The notes below the pieces were generated by a model, which worked only from the letters and a program-made list of their open reading frames with translations, was not told where the DNA came from and searched no databases. 64,000 bases of DNA from Pannonibacter sp. XCT-53 (lineage in GTDB: Bacteria; Pseudomonadota; Alphaproteobacteria; Rhizobiales; Stappiaceae). Of the stretch, positions 52,545 through 61,371 are shown piece by piece. A program made the position numbers and the translations under genes. Location: positions 1,054,001-1,118,000 of the forward strand of contig NZ_JAABLQ010000001.1 in assembly GCF_009915765.1 (NCBI RefSeq), in the 5' to 3' direction. Position 1 is the first letter of the stretch. Each line of letters begins with the position of its first letter.

Positions 52545-53467
52545 TGATCCTCATCGCCAATTCCGAGGCCTGGCCCGGCTTTGCCAGGACGGTGGCCGCG
52601 CTGAAGGCCGGCACCTATGGCATCGACGCCATGATCGAGGGCATTGCCGAAGTCGAACGCGAACCGAAGGTGCGCAGTGTCGGCTACGGCGGCTGGCCGA
52701 ACATGATCGGCGAGATGGAATGCGATGCCGGCGTGATGGACGGCACCACCCGCGAGGTGGGCTGCGTGGGCGCTGTACCAAGCACGATCCCGGTGGCCGC
52801 GCTCGCCCGTGAGGTGATGCGCCGCCTGCCGCATGTGATGCTGACCGGGGCCGGCGCCCGCCGCTTTGCCGATGAATGCGGCTTTGCCCGCGACGACGCG
52901 CTTTTCCCCGACAGCAAGCGGGTGTGGTGGGAGCGGCTGGAACAGGAACTCTCGCCCGAGGAGCGGGCGAAGTTCCCGGACATCCCGCTGGCCCCGCTCA
53001 ACCACACGATCACCGATCCCGAGCGGGTGCGCGACACCACGGTGTTCCTCGCCCGCGATGCGGCCGGCGGCACCCATGCGGTGACGTCGACCTCGGGCTG
53101 GGCGTGGAAATATCCGGGCCGGCTGGGTGACAGCCCGATCCCGGGCGCCGGCTTCTACGCCGACAGCCGCTATGGCGCGGCCGCCTGCACCCACACGGGC
53201 GAGATGACCATGCGCGCGGGAACGGCGCGCAGCATCGTCCTCGGCCTGCGCATGGGCCTTTCGCTCATCGAGGCCGTCGACCTTGCGGTGGCCGACGTGC
53301 GCGACCTGACCGCCGGCTTCATCGGCGCGCTGGTCATCCACGCCATCGACATCCACGGCAACCACCGGGTTGTCGCCCTGAATTGCCACGAGCCGATCCG
53401 CTACTGGCTCTGGCATCCCGCCCTTGCGGCGCCCGAGCACCGCGAGGCGGAGCATCTGACCGCCTGA
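52544..53467 (+). CDS. Glycosylasparaginase-type Ntn hydrolase (asparaginase family 2)
   Basis: 307 residues. The family core is intact: VRDTTVFLARD, where cleavage between Asp164 and Thr165 would free the Thr nucleophile, then TSTSGWAWKYPGRLGDSPIPG (read as TSTSGWAWK and PGRLGDSPIPGAG) and YGAAACTHTGE. These match glycosylasparaginase (AGA), where the sequence is HDT-I-G and GRVGDSPIPGAG. AGA hydrolyses GlcNAc-Asn to aspartate and GlcNAc-amine. There is no signal peptide, so it acts in the cytoplasm on imported substrate, unlike the exported Elizabethkingia enzyme. It is encoded inside the ABC transporter operon, overlapping the ATPase stop by one base. The residue before Asp is Arg rather than His. 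Confidence 0.88.
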   Translation: MILIANSEAWPGFARTVAALKAGTYGIDAMIEGIAEVEREPKVRSVGYGGWPNMIGEMECDAGVMDGTTREVGCVGAVPSTIPVAALAREVMRRLPHVMLTGAGARRFADECGFARDDALFPDSKRVWWERLEQELSPEERAKFPDIPLAPLNHTITDPERVRDTTVFLARDAAGGTHAVTSTSGWAWKYPGRLGDSPIPGAGFYADSRYGAAACTHTGEMTMRAGTARSIVLGLRMGLSLIEAVDLAVADVRDLTAGFIGALVIHAIDIHGNHRVVALNCHEPIRYWLWHPALAAPEHREAEHLTA

Positions 53468-53497
53468 CCATAACCACAACCTGGAGGAACGTGACCG

Positions 53498-54292
53498 ATG
53501 TTGAGACTGATGAAACTGGCGGGCGCCGCGCTCGCAGCAACCCTTGTGGTCACCGGCGCGGCGAGCGCCGGCAAGATCGACGAGATCCGCTCGCGCGGCG
53601 TCGTGCGCATCGGCGTGTCGCTAGGCGGCGAGCCCATCGGTTTCCGCGACGCGCAGAACAATCCCGTCGGCTATGACGTGGATGTGGCGACGCGCCTGGC
53701 CGAGAAGCTGGGCGTGCCGGTGGAATTCGTCGACGTGTCGGGCGATGCCCGCATCTCGATGCTGGTGTCCGGCCAGATCGACGTGGCGGTCGCCAACACC
53801 TCGGCAACGCTGGAGCGCGCCAAGACCGTCGACTTCTCCATCCCCTACAACCGGGCCGGCCTGCGCGTGATCGTGCAGAAGGACGCGGGCATTGCCACGC
53901 TCGACGACCTCAAGGGCAAGAAGGTCGTGGTCGGTCGCGGCTCGACCGGCGAGACCTTCATGAAGACGAAGGTTCCGGATGCCGAACTGGTCTACACCGA
54001 CACCTTCGCGCCGGATGGCGTCCTGCTGCTGCAGCAGAAGCGGGTGGAGGCGGCCATCGAGGACTCCTCGCTGCTCGACTATCTCGCCACCACCTCGGAC
54101 AACCTGGTGACGCTGCCGGGTCTTTACTCGAACGATCCGATCGGCATCGCGGTTGCCAAGGGCGACCCGCATTTCACCCGCTGGCTGGACATGTTCGTCT
54201 CCGACTACATCCAGTCGGGTGCCTATGAGGCGAATTACAGGAAGTGGTGGGGCGAGGAAGCCAACCCGCCGGCCCTGACGCCGCTCTGGTAA
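53498..54292 (+). CDS. Polar-amino-acid-type periplasmic binding protein
   Basis: 264 residues with a signal peptide (cleavage after about ASA, residue 23). Family-3 binding protein features: KIDEIRSRGVVRIGVSLGGEP at the mature start (read as EIRSRGVVRIGV), PVGYDVDVATRLAEKLGV, DFSIPYNRAGLRVIV, VVGRGSTGETF and PIGIAVAKGDPHF. The conserved GYD and ligand-binding Arg region near the hinge suggest an amino-carboxylate head group. It lies 30 bp after the glycosylasparaginase gene with GGAGG before the start, so it is the last gene of the importer operon. Confidence 0.92.
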   Translation: MLRLMKLAGAALAATLVVTGAASAGKIDEIRSRGVVRIGVSLGGEPIGFRDAQNNPVGYDVDVATRLAEKLGVPVEFVDVSGDARISMLVSGQIDVAVANTSATLERAKTVDFSIPYNRAGLRVIVQKDAGIATLDDLKGKKVVVGRGSTGETFMKTKVPDAELVYTDTFAPDGVLLLQQKRVEAAIEDSSLLDYLATTSDNLVTLPGLYSNDPIGIAVAKGDPHFTRWLDMFVSDYIQSGAYEANYRKWWGEEANPPALTPLW

Positions 54293-54515
54293 CGGCCACG
54301 GCTGCCGGTGCGACGGTGCCGGCAGCCACAGGTCGCGCAGCCGAGACCGTCATCGCGGACGAGAGCGACGCGGAGATCCGGGACCGGAGCGTCCCTGTTC
54401 CTCGACTTCTGGTCCATTGAACAGCTCAGACCTCGGCTCTGCAGTCCCGGCCCGGCGCTTCGCCAGCGCTCACATAGCAAGGGATGACGCAGGTGAGGCA
54501 GAGGCGCGGGGGCGT
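54293..54515. repeat. Intergenic palindromic element
   Basis: The element at 54349-54488 runs from GTCATCGCGG to GGGATGAC and contains GAGATCCGGGACCGGAG, shared with the 4898 element and, reversed, with the 61095 one. It separates the convergent binding protein and LacI genes. No gene seen. Confidence 0.65.
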
Positions 54516-55553
54516 TCAGCCTTCTGCCGGCCAGCGCTCGAAGGCGGCGGGGCCACCGCAGGAGGGATGCGGCATGAAGCTGCCGGGGATGGTGATCACG
54601 CCGGCCGGGCGCTCGAACAGCTCGGGTTGCCGCAGATGCTCGATCACCCGGGCGATGTAGGCCTCAAGGTCATAGCCGATGGAGGAGATCGGATAGGCTT
54701 CCGAGCGGGCAAGCGGCAGCGCGTCGAAACCGTAGAAGGCCCAGTCCCCCGGCTTGCGGGCGATGTCGGCGCGTCCGGCATCGATCACGCCCATGGCCAT
54801 GGCATCGGCGGTGGCAAAGATCGCGGCCTCCGGCCCCTCGCGGAGGACGGCGGCGGACAGGCTGCGGCCGCTCTCGTAGGAATAGTCGCCCACATGTTCG
54901 GCCAGAAGCGCGAGCCCCTGGGCGGCGAGCGCGGCGCGATAGGCGGCGATGCGGGCCTGTTCGACCGGCGAGGTCTGGCGCCCGGTGACGAGAACCGCCC
55001 GTGTCTTGCCACGGGCCCGGGCATGGGCAACCGCCGCCGCGATGGGCGTCGCCTCGTCGGCAACGATCGACGGGGCATTGGCGTCGCGCATGCCGTTCAG
55101 CATCACCACCCGGTCATTGCGGAACATGGTGCGGACGGTGGCCGCATCGGCGAAGTCGGAGAAGACCAGCGCGGCGTCCACGTGCCAGGCGACGCCGTTG
55201 CGCAGGAACTCCTCGACCCGGTCGAGCGAGCCGACGCGCAGCAGCACCACCTGCTTGCCGGTGTCCTGGATGGCGGCGATCAGGCGATCAAAGAGGACAA
55301 GATCGGAAAAGTCGTGAATGTGGTTGACGACGACGGCGACGAGATTGAGCGTGCGCGACTTGAGGCTGCGGGCAATCAGATTCGGCTTGAACCCGAGTTG
55401 CTCGGCCGCCGCCAGCACCCGCGCCTTCTTCTCCGCCGACACGGGGCGCTCTTCCGGCGACAGCGCGCGCGAGGCAATGGCCCGCGACACGCCGGCAAGC
55501 GCGGCGACATCGGCGATGGTGATCTTGCGCGAGGACGTGTCGTTGAAACTCAT
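54516..55553 (-). CDS. LacI-family transcriptional regulator
   Basis: 345 residues. N-terminal helix-turn-helix TIADVAALAGVSRAIASRAL (about residues 12-31) and hinge helix PNLIARSLKSRTLNLVAV, then a two-lobed sugar-binding-protein-like effector domain. The recognition-helix residues SRA-I-A-SRA define operator choice. Divergent from the ROK kinase gene (74 bp between starts). The perfect palindrome at 50430 is the best candidate operator. A sugar-type regulator for an amino-acid-type transporter suggests the inducer is a sugar or glycosyl compound. Confidence 0.92.
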   Translation of the reverse strand: MSFNDTSSRKITIADVAALAGVSRAIASRALSPEERPVSAEKKARVLAAAEQLGFKPNLIARSLKSRTLNLVAVVVNHIHDFSDLVLFDRLIAAIQDTGKQVVLLRVGSLDRVEEFLRNGVAWHVDAALVFSDFADAATVRTMFRNDRVVMLNGMRDANAPSIVADEATPIAAAVAHARARGKTRAVLVTGRQTSPVEQARIAAYRAALAAQGLALLAEHVGDYSYESGRSLSAAVLREGPEAAIFATADAMAMGVIDAGRADIARKPGDWAFYGFDALPLARSEAYPISSIGYDLEAYIARVIEHLRQPELFERPAGVITIPGSFMPHPSCGGPAAFERWPAEG

Positions 55554-55627
55554 ACGCTTTTTTGACGGCTCCCGGGCGGGGCGTCAATCACAACCGGACG
55601 AACACCGCCACCCAGACGAGAAAATCC

Positions 55628-56575
55628 ATGCTGGCCTGTTTTGACATCGGGGCGAGCGCCATCAAGGGCGCCGCCTTCCATTCCGCCGAAGACCGTCCGC
55701 TCGCCCGGCGGGAGGCGACCCCGCTCACCGACCTCGACCGGTTTGCCGCGGCGCTGGCCGCGGCGACGGCCGACATGGAACGGGCAGAAGACACTGCGGC
55801 CCGCGCGGTCGCGATCTCGATTGCCGGGGTGGTTGACGCGCGGACGGGGATCATGACCTGCGCCAACATCCCGGCGATCCATGGGCGCACCCTAGCGGGC
55901 GAACTCTCCGCCCGGCTGGAGCGACCTGTTTTCATTGCCAATGATGCGGATTGCTTTGCCCTCGCGGAAGCCAGTCAGGGGGCCGGGCGGGGCCATGACG
56001 TGGTGTTCGGCGTGATCCTCGGCTCGGGCGTCGGCGGCGGGCTGGTGATCAACCGGCGCATCGTCTCCGGTCCGGGCGGCTATGGCGGGGAATGGGGGCA
56101 TGGACCGGTGTTCGGCTGTGTGCCGGCCTTGCGCGGGCGGCTGGAGGCGGCCGGACTGCCGGTGTTCGACTGCGGCTGCGGCCAGATCGGCTGCGTTGAC
56201 ACGGTGGGCGGCGCACGCGGGCTGGAACGCCTCCACCGCCTGGTCGGCGGCGCGGCGCTCGCGAGCCACGAGATCACCGCCGGATGGCTGGCCGGCGAGG
56301 TCAAGGCCAGCGAAGCCATTGACCTTTATCTGGATCTTCTGTCCGGGCCGCTGGCCATGATGGTCAACACGGTCGGCGCCTCGGTGCTGCCGGTCGGCGG
56401 CGGGCTTTCGGCCTGCCGGCCCCTGGTTGCGGCGCTGGACGAGCGCCTGCGGGCCCGCATCCTGTGGCGCAGCGACGCGCCGCTGCTGGTGCCGGCCGAA
56501 CTATCCCCCGAGCCCGGCCTGATCGGCGCGGCGATGCTCGGCCTGACCCACCTGTCGGAGATGCGTGATGTCTGA
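55628..56575 (+). CDS. ROK-family sugar kinase
   Basis: 315 residues. ATP-binding CFDIGASAIKGA, the sugar-binding/catalytic FIANDADCFALAEA with catalytic Asp, GSGVGGGLVINRRIVSGPGG, GGEWGHGPV with the conserved His, and the zinc motif CGCGQIGCVDTVGGARGLE (Asp where ROK proteins usually have Glu). This set fits GlcNAc/glucose kinases of the family such as NagK. There is no DNA-binding domain, so it is an enzyme rather than a NagC-type repressor. Its end overlaps cutC by 8 bp. Confidence 0.9.
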   Translation: MLACFDIGASAIKGAAFHSAEDRPLARREATPLTDLDRFAAALAAATADMERAEDTAARAVAISIAGVVDARTGIMTCANIPAIHGRTLAGELSARLERPVFIANDADCFALAEASQGAGRGHDVVFGVILGSGVGGGLVINRRIVSGPGGYGGEWGHGPVFGCVPALRGRLEAAGLPVFDCGCGQIGCVDTVGGARGLERLHRLVGGAALASHEITAGWLAGEVKASEAIDLYLDLLSGPLAMMVNTVGASVLPVGGGLSACRPLVAALDERLRARILWRSDAPLLVPAELSPEPGLIGAAMLGLTHLSEMRDV

Positions 56576-57332
56576 TGTGCTGCCAGAGGTGCTGCTTGAA
56601 GTCTGTGTCGACGGTCCGGAAGGCTTGCTGGCGGCGGTGCGGGGCGGGGCGAGGCGCGTGGAACTCTGCGCGGCGCTGGCCATCGGCGGGCTGACGCCCG
56701 CCCCGGGGCTGATGGCACTGGCTGCCGAGCAGCCGATCCCGGTGTGGCCGCTCCTGCGCGTCCATCCCGGGCCGTTCCGCTACACCCCGGCGGATGTGCG
56801 GGCGCTGAAGGCCGACATGGACACGGTGGCCGGCTTCGGCCTCGCCGGGGTGGTGATCGGCGCCAACGAGGCCTCCGGTCAGCTGGACCGGCCTGTGCTG
56901 GCGGAGCTGGCGGACCATGCCCGTGCGCGCGGCCTCGGGCTGACGCTGCACCGGGCCTTTGATCTGGCGGCGGCCCAGGACCCGGAGGGTGCGGTGGATC
57001 TGGCGGTGGAGCTTGGCTTTGACCGGATCCTGACATCCGGCGCGGCGCGCACGGCGGAGGCCGGGCTTGCCGTTCTGGAGCGGATTGTCGCCCATGCCGG
57101 CACCCGCATTGCCATCCTGCCCGGCTCGGGCATCTCGCGGGCCAATGTGGATGTGATCCTCGACCGGCTCGGCGTGCGCGAGGTGCATTCCTCCTGCTCG
57201 GGTCCGGACCTGACCGGCACCGAGGGCGAGCGGGCGCTCGGCTTCCTGGCCGATGCGCCGAGGCGCACCGACGAGGCGACGGTCAGGGCGCTGGTCGCGC
57301 ATCTGGCGGCCCGGGGGCGGGCTCACGCCTGA
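56568..57332 (+). CDS. cutC: CutC family protein
   Basis: 254 residues, TIM barrel. VLLEVCVDGPEGLLAAVRGGA, RVELCAALAIGGLTPAPGL, LRVHPGPFRYT, and LTLHRAFDLAAAQDP are CutC signatures, as is LTSGAARTAEAGL. CutC was first linked to copper homeostasis in E. coli, but that role is disputed and the barrel resembles sugar-phosphate enzymes. Here it is translationally coupled to a ROK kinase in a glyco-amino-acid cluster, which favours a metabolic role; this is inference. ATG 56568 is preferred over GTG 56565. Confidence 0.9.
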   Translation: MSDVLPEVLLEVCVDGPEGLLAAVRGGARRVELCAALAIGGLTPAPGLMALAAEQPIPVWPLLRVHPGPFRYTPADVRALKADMDTVAGFGLAGVVIGANEASGQLDRPVLAELADHARARGLGLTLHRAFDLAAAQDPEGAVDLAVELGFDRILTSGAARTAEAGLAVLERIVAHAGTRIAILPGSGISRANVDVILDRLGVREVHSSCSGPDLTGTEGERALGFLADAPRRTDEATVRALVAHLAARGRAHA

Positions 57333-57352
57333 GACCTGCCGCGCGCGCCTGG

Positions 57353-57378
57353 CCCCTCACAAGAGCCCCTCACAAGAG
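57353..57378 (+). repeat. Tandem direct repeat CCCCTCACAAGAG, two units
   Basis: Two adjacent 13-bp copies in the 98-bp space between the convergent cutC and AbrB-2 genes, followed by two GTGCAGGGGC units. Function unknown. Confidence 0.6.
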
Positions 57379-57430
57379 CCACGTGCAGGGGCAATGTGCA
57401 GGGGCGAGAGCGCAGCGCGTGTCGCGCCGG

Positions 57431-58591
57431 CTATTCGCCGGGCGCGCCCCTGGCCGACGCATCCGTCTGGTCGGCGCCGGCGATGCGGCGGGTCCGCCGC
57501 CGTTCCAGAAGCGTCAGGATCAGCGGTGCACAGGCGACGAGCAGCGCGATCCGGGCAATGTGGTGGCTGGCGACATAGGCGACCTCGGCCTTCATGGCGA
57601 GGGCGATGAGGCTCATTTCGGTGAGGCCGCCGGGCGCATAGGCGAGCACGATCTGCGCCGGCGTCTGCATCATGATGCCGGCGAAGAGGGCGGCAAAGAC
57701 CAGGGTGAGGCCGAGGGTCATCACGGTCGCGCCGAAGCTCAGGGCCAGCGCCTGCGCCACTTCACGGGTGCCGGCGCCGAGGAAGCGGCAGCCCATGATG
57801 GTGCCCATCAGCACCTGGGCAATGATGATCAGCAGGGCCGGCGGCGCGCTGGCCGTCAGTCCGGTGACATGGACGACGGCGCTGAGCAGCATCGGCCCCA
57901 TGAGGGTGGCGGCGGGCAGCTTCAGGCGCGTTGCGGCGACCGCGCCGATGACGCCGCAGAGCGTCAGCAGCGCGATGTCCTCCAGTCCGAGCGGGTTTGC
58001 CTTGGCCATCATGCTGCCGACGGCCTGGCCCTCGACGATGCGGAACCAGAAGGACACGAGACAGATGGTGACAACAATGCGGGCGGCGTGGGCAAGAATG
58101 ATCTTGCGCTCGTCGCCGCCGAGATCCGCGCCAAGCGTGACCATCTCCATCAGGCCGCCCGGCATGCCGGAGCAGAAGGCCGTGACCCGGTCGAAGCCGC
58201 CGAAGCGCTGGTAGAAGGGCACGGCGAGGAGCCCGGCCAACACCAGATAGAGCACCAGGAAGCCGAGGGAGATCGCCCAGTCGTCGAGGTGGCCGATGAG
58301 GTCGGGCGTGAAGCCGGAGCCGAGCATCACGCCGATGACGGTGACAAGGGCCGGACGCAGCCGCAGGGGCGCGCGGATCGGTGCCCTTGCGACGGCCGCG
58401 ACCATCGTGAAGATCATCGAGCCGAGCGTCCAGGGCAGCGGCATGTGCAGCAGGTGGAAGACGGCGCCGCCGAGGGTTCCGATGGCGATGCCGGCCGCAA
58501 TCCGGCCGAGAAGGGCAAGGGTGTCGCCCTTGCCGCCGCGTTCAAGGGGCTCCGCCGTTGGGGAGCCGTCAGATGGGCCTGTGTCAGACAC
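57431..58591 (-). CDS. AbrB-family membrane protein 2
   Basis: 386 residues from GTG 58591, chosen because residues before it run through the antisense of the acetyltransferase gene and look random; the start overlaps that gene's stop by 8 bp. About ten helices in two repeats with [14 protein letters not shown] and [21 protein letters not shown] in the first half, [15 protein letters not shown] and [20 protein letters not shown] in the second. This is the same duplicated family as 31929-32975 but in a different operon: it is the last gene after phnCDEE and the hexapeptide transferase. Substrate unknown. Confidence 0.8.
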   Translation of the reverse strand: MSDTGPSDGSPTAEPLERGGKGDTLALLGRIAAGIAIGTLGGAVFHLLHMPLPWTLGSMIFTMVAAVARAPIRAPLRLRPALVTVIGVMLGSGFTPDLIGHLDDWAISLGFLVLYLVLAGLLAVPFYQRFGGFDRVTAFCSGMPGGLMEMVTLGADLGGDERKIILAHAARIVVTICLVSFWFRIVEGQAVGSMMAKANPLGLEDIALLTLCGVIGAVAATRLKLPAATLMGPMLLSAVVHVTGLTASAPPALLIIIAQVLMGTIMGCRFLGAGTREVAQALALSFGATVMTLGLTLVFAALFAGIMMQTPAQIVLAYAPGGLTEMSLIALAMKAEVAYVASHHIARIALLVACAPLILTLLERRRTRRIAGADQTDASARGAPGE

Positions 58592-59195
58592 GGTACTTTT
58601 CGATGAATTCGTCAATGGACAGCATGCGGATGTCGGGCAGGGCGGCGCGCAGGGCGTCGTGGCTCCAGTCCCACCAGGCGATGGCCTGGAGCGCCTCGGC
58701 CTGGGCCTCGGTGAAGCGGCGCTTGATCGGGCGGGCCGGAACACCACCGACAATTGTATAGGGCGGGACATCCTTCGACACAACCGCGCCGGCGCCGATG
58801 ACCGCGCCATTGCCCACCGTCACGCCCGCCAGCACGGTCACGCCGTGGCCGATCCAGACATCATGCCCGATGGTGACCCAGTGATCCTTGCGCCACTGGA
58901 AGAACTCGGCGTCATCCTCGCCAAGACCATACTGGGCGGCGCGGTAGGTGAAATGATGCTGGCTGGCGCGCCAGGTGGCGTGATTGCCCGGGTTGATGCG
59001 CGCGCCTTCGGCAATGGAGCAGAATTTGCCGATGGTCGACCAGACGATGTTGCCGCCCTTCACGATGTAGGAATAGTCGCCGAGGCTCGATTCGCGCATG
59101 GAGACATGCGCCATGATCTCGGTCCACTTGCCGATCTGGCAGTCGACGACCGTTGCCGTCTCGTGGATGCTGGGGGCTTCGGAAAGCATTTTCAT
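58584..59195 (-). CDS. Phosphonate-cluster hexapeptide-repeat transferase (DapH/DapD/GlmU-related)
   Basis: 203 residues, left-handed beta-helix acetyltransferase. Hexapeptide-type repeats run from about residue 14 to 155 ([21 protein letters not shown] in outline; [36 protein letters not shown]), with the catalytic-type H in [15 protein letters not shown] and [13 protein letters not shown] at the helix end. This subfamily is regularly found inside phn operons. The usual acceptor is unproven; N- or O-acetylation of aminoalkyl phosphonates is one idea. It shares a base with the phnE stop (TAATG). Confidence 0.85.
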   Translation of the reverse strand: MKMLSEAPSIHETATVVDCQIGKWTEIMAHVSMRESSLGDYSYIVKGGNIVWSTIGKFCSIAEGARINPGNHATWRASQHHFTYRAAQYGLGEDDAEFFQWRKDHWVTIGHDVWIGHGVTVLAGVTVGNGAVIGAGAVVSKDVPPYTIVGGVPARPIKRRFTEAQAEALQAIAWWDWSHDALRAALPDIRMLSIDEFIEKYRV

Positions 59196-60100
59196 TATCG
59201 TGTTCCGTCGTAGTGACCGATGAAGCGGGTGCGGATGTAGTCGGACAGGGCGTCGATGACATAGACCATGGCGATGATCAGGAAGATGATCGACCAGGCC
59301 TCGTCCCAGCGGTAGGCGCCGATGCGGTCGGACAGAAGGAAGCCGATGCCGCCGGCCCCGACAATGCCGAGGATCGTGCCGGAGCGCACGTTGGATTCAA
59401 AGTTGTACAGCGTGATCGACAGCAGCACCGGCAGCACTTGCGGCAGGATGCCGAAGCGGATCGACTGCAGCGGCGAGCCGCCCGAGGCGACCACGCCTTC
59501 CACCGGCTTCTTCGAGGTGTTCTCGATGGCCTCGGCATAGAGCTTGGCGAGGACGCCGATCTCGCCGACCGCGATCGCCAGCACGCCGGCGAGCGGACCA
59601 AGGCCAAAGGCGCGGATGAAGATCAGGGCGAGGATCAGCGTCTCGAAGGCCCGGATGATGTCGAAGCCGCGCCGCACGCCGAAGCGCAGGAACGGGATGC
59701 GGTTGATGTTCCTGGCGCCGAGGAAGGACAGCGGAAAGGCGATGAGCGCGCCGAGCAGCGAGCCGAGGAAGGCCATCGACAGGGTCTGGGCGAGGCCGGT
59801 CAGGATCTCGGAGATTTCCTTCCAGGAGGTCCAGATGTGCGGCGGGAACATGAAGGACAGCACCTTGCCGAGCCGGAGCAGCCCGTTCCACAGACGCTCC
59901 GGCGAGGCGTCAAAGTCGTAGAGGCACCAGGCGAAGAGGCCGGCAAAGGCGAGCCAGCCGCCGAGACGGACGAGGCGACGCAACAGCGGCGCGCGGAAGG
60001 CCTCCGGCAGCCGGGCGCGGGCCTCGGCGATCTCGGTCGGCGAGACGGCGAGAGCCGAGGAGGGGCCGGAGCGGGAGGGGCGGGGAGGGCTCGCGGACAT
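59195..60100 (-). CDS. phnE: Phosphonate ABC transporter permease PhnE (second copy in operon)
   Basis: 301 residues from ATG 60100, which shares a base with the stop of the upstream phnE (TGATG). About six helices; the PhnE pattern is clear: [54 protein letters not shown] and [22 protein letters not shown] as the EAA loop. Adjacent PhnE paralogues probably make a heterodimeric channel with the 60100-61011 product. Confidence 0.92.
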   Translation of the reverse strand: MSASPPRPSRSGPSSALAVSPTEIAEARARLPEAFRAPLLRRLVRLGGWLAFAGLFAWCLYDFDASPERLWNGLLRLGKVLSFMFPPHIWTSWKEISEILTGLAQTLSMAFLGSLLGALIAFPLSFLGARNINRIPFLRFGVRRGFDIIRAFETLILALIFIRAFGLGPLAGVLAIAVGEIGVLAKLYAEAIENTSKKPVEGVVASGGSPLQSIRFGILPQVLPVLLSITLYNFESNVRSGTILGIVGAGGIGFLLSDRIGAYRWDEAWSIIFLIIAMVYVIDALSDYIRTRFIGHYDGTR

Positions 60101-61011
60101 CACGCGGTCCTTTCAAGGCCAATGATATGATGACGGATCTTTTCCGACACCCAGTCGATCACGGTGACGGTGACGAGGATGATCACGAACAGGGCGGAGA
60201 GGTCGGTGTATTCCTGGTAGGAGAGCGCGGTGCGGAACTCCTGGCCGAGACCGCCAGCCCCGACATAGCCGATGATCGAGGATGAGCGGACGTTGATCTC
60301 GAAGCGCAGCAGCGTGTAGCTGATGATGTTCGGCATGATCTGCGGCACGGCGCCATAGCGGATCTGGTCGAACCAGGTGCCGCCGGAGGCCTTCACGCCC
60401 TCGAGCGGGCGCATGTCCACATTCTCGTTGACCTCGGAATAGAGCTTGCCGAGCGCCCCGACCGTGTGCAGCGCCACGGCGAGAACGCCCGCCAGCGGGC
60501 CGGCACCGAAGCAGAAGACGAAGATGAGCGCGAACACCAGCTCCGGCACCGTGCGGGCGATTTCGAGCGTGCGGCGCGAGATCCACAGCGTCAGGGGACC
60601 GGGGGTCAGGTTGCGCGCCGCCAGGAAGGACAGCAGGAACCCGCCGACACAGCCCAGCACGGTGGCCATGAAGGCGATCAGGATGGTCTCCAGCAGCAGC
60701 CAGAGCCACACCTTCCAGCGCCAGAACCAGTTGGCGAGATCCGCGCCAAGGCTGTCGAGCGAGAGGGCGGGGATGGTCTTCCAGAGATATTCGCCGAGGC
60801 GCGGGAGGCCGGCGAGCAGCACCCAGCGCTCGGCGCGGCTGCCGTCGGACAGGGTGATCTGGCTCACCTTGAAGAAGTCGGAAAAGCTCGCGGTGATGAG
60901 GAACAGCGTGACGAAGATCGCCGTCACCAGCAGGAAGGTCAGCCGGGAACGGCGGCGCTGCGCGGCAAAGTCGCGCTCGAAGGCGAGCACCGACGGGGGT
61001 ACCAGGGTCAT
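60100..61011 (-). CDS. phnE: Phosphonate ABC transporter permease PhnE (first copy in operon)
   Basis: 303 residues from ATG 61011; the longer reading crosses repetitive DNA and is unlikely. Helix 1 is RLTFLLVTAIFVTLFLITASF. PhnE features: [81 protein letters not shown] and VGAGGLGQEF. It differs considerably from the next phnE, so the two are long-separated paralogues. Confidence 0.92.
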   Translation of the reverse strand: MTLVPPSVLAFERDFAAQRRRSRLTFLLVTAIFVTLFLITASFSDFFKVSQITLSDGSRAERWVLLAGLPRLGEYLWKTIPALSLDSLGADLANWFWRWKVWLWLLLETILIAFMATVLGCVGGFLLSFLAARNLTPGPLTLWISRRTLEIARTVPELVFALIFVFCFGAGPLAGVLAVALHTVGALGKLYSEVNENVDMRPLEGVKASGGTWFDQIRYGAVPQIMPNIISYTLLRFEINVRSSSIIGYVGAGGLGQEFRTALSYQEYTDLSALFVIILVTVTVIDWVSEKIRHHIIGLERTA

Positions 61012-61371
61012 GGATGTTTCCGTTGCTGGCCGTGGCTCACCCGCGCCGGGGGGCGCGGGCAGGGGGGGGGACGACAAACCTCGACCGCACCGAGGTCATC
61101 CCGGCCACGCGCAGCGCCGAGCCGGGAGCCGGGAGCAGGGAGCCGAGACCGTCCATGGTTCAGGGCGTTGCCCCGGAGAGACCTTGCCTCTCCGGTCCCG
61201 GATCTCCGCTTCGCTTCGTCCGGGATGACGGTGGAGGGGGTGTCATCAACCTGAGCCCGGCAGAGCCGGGCCCCAATCCTGTCGACCTGAGCCCGGCAGA
61301 GCCGGGCCCCAATCTTGTGTATATGAGCCCGGCAGAGCCGGGCTCGGGTCATGTTCGATGCTGATCTGCGA
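61012..61371. repeat. phnD-phnE intercistronic region with palindromic element and triple hairpin
   Basis: 360 bp inside an otherwise tightly packed operon. It holds an element at 61095-61229 (GTCATCCCGG to CCGGGATGAC) containing TCTCCGGTCCCGGATCTC, and the three-hairpin array at 61252-61350. No gene seen. Confidence 0.75.
61252..61350 (-). repeat. Three tandem 36-bp units, each a GCCCGGC-AGA-GCCGGGC hairpin
   Basis: Units start at 61252, 61288 and 61324, each TGAGCCCGGCAGAGCCGGGC followed by a spacer (CCCAATCCTGTCGACC or CCCAATCTTGTGTATA); the third has a longer 9-bp stem. In the phn mRNA they would give three stacked hairpins 20 bases past the phnD stop, suited to slowing 3' decay or partly terminating transcription. 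Confidence 0.85.

Noticed and set aside
57431-58810. A longer AbrB-2 protein reaching back to 58810.
   Set aside because: The first ~73 residues are the alternative frame of the acetyltransferase gene; GTG 58591 gives a sensible N-terminus.
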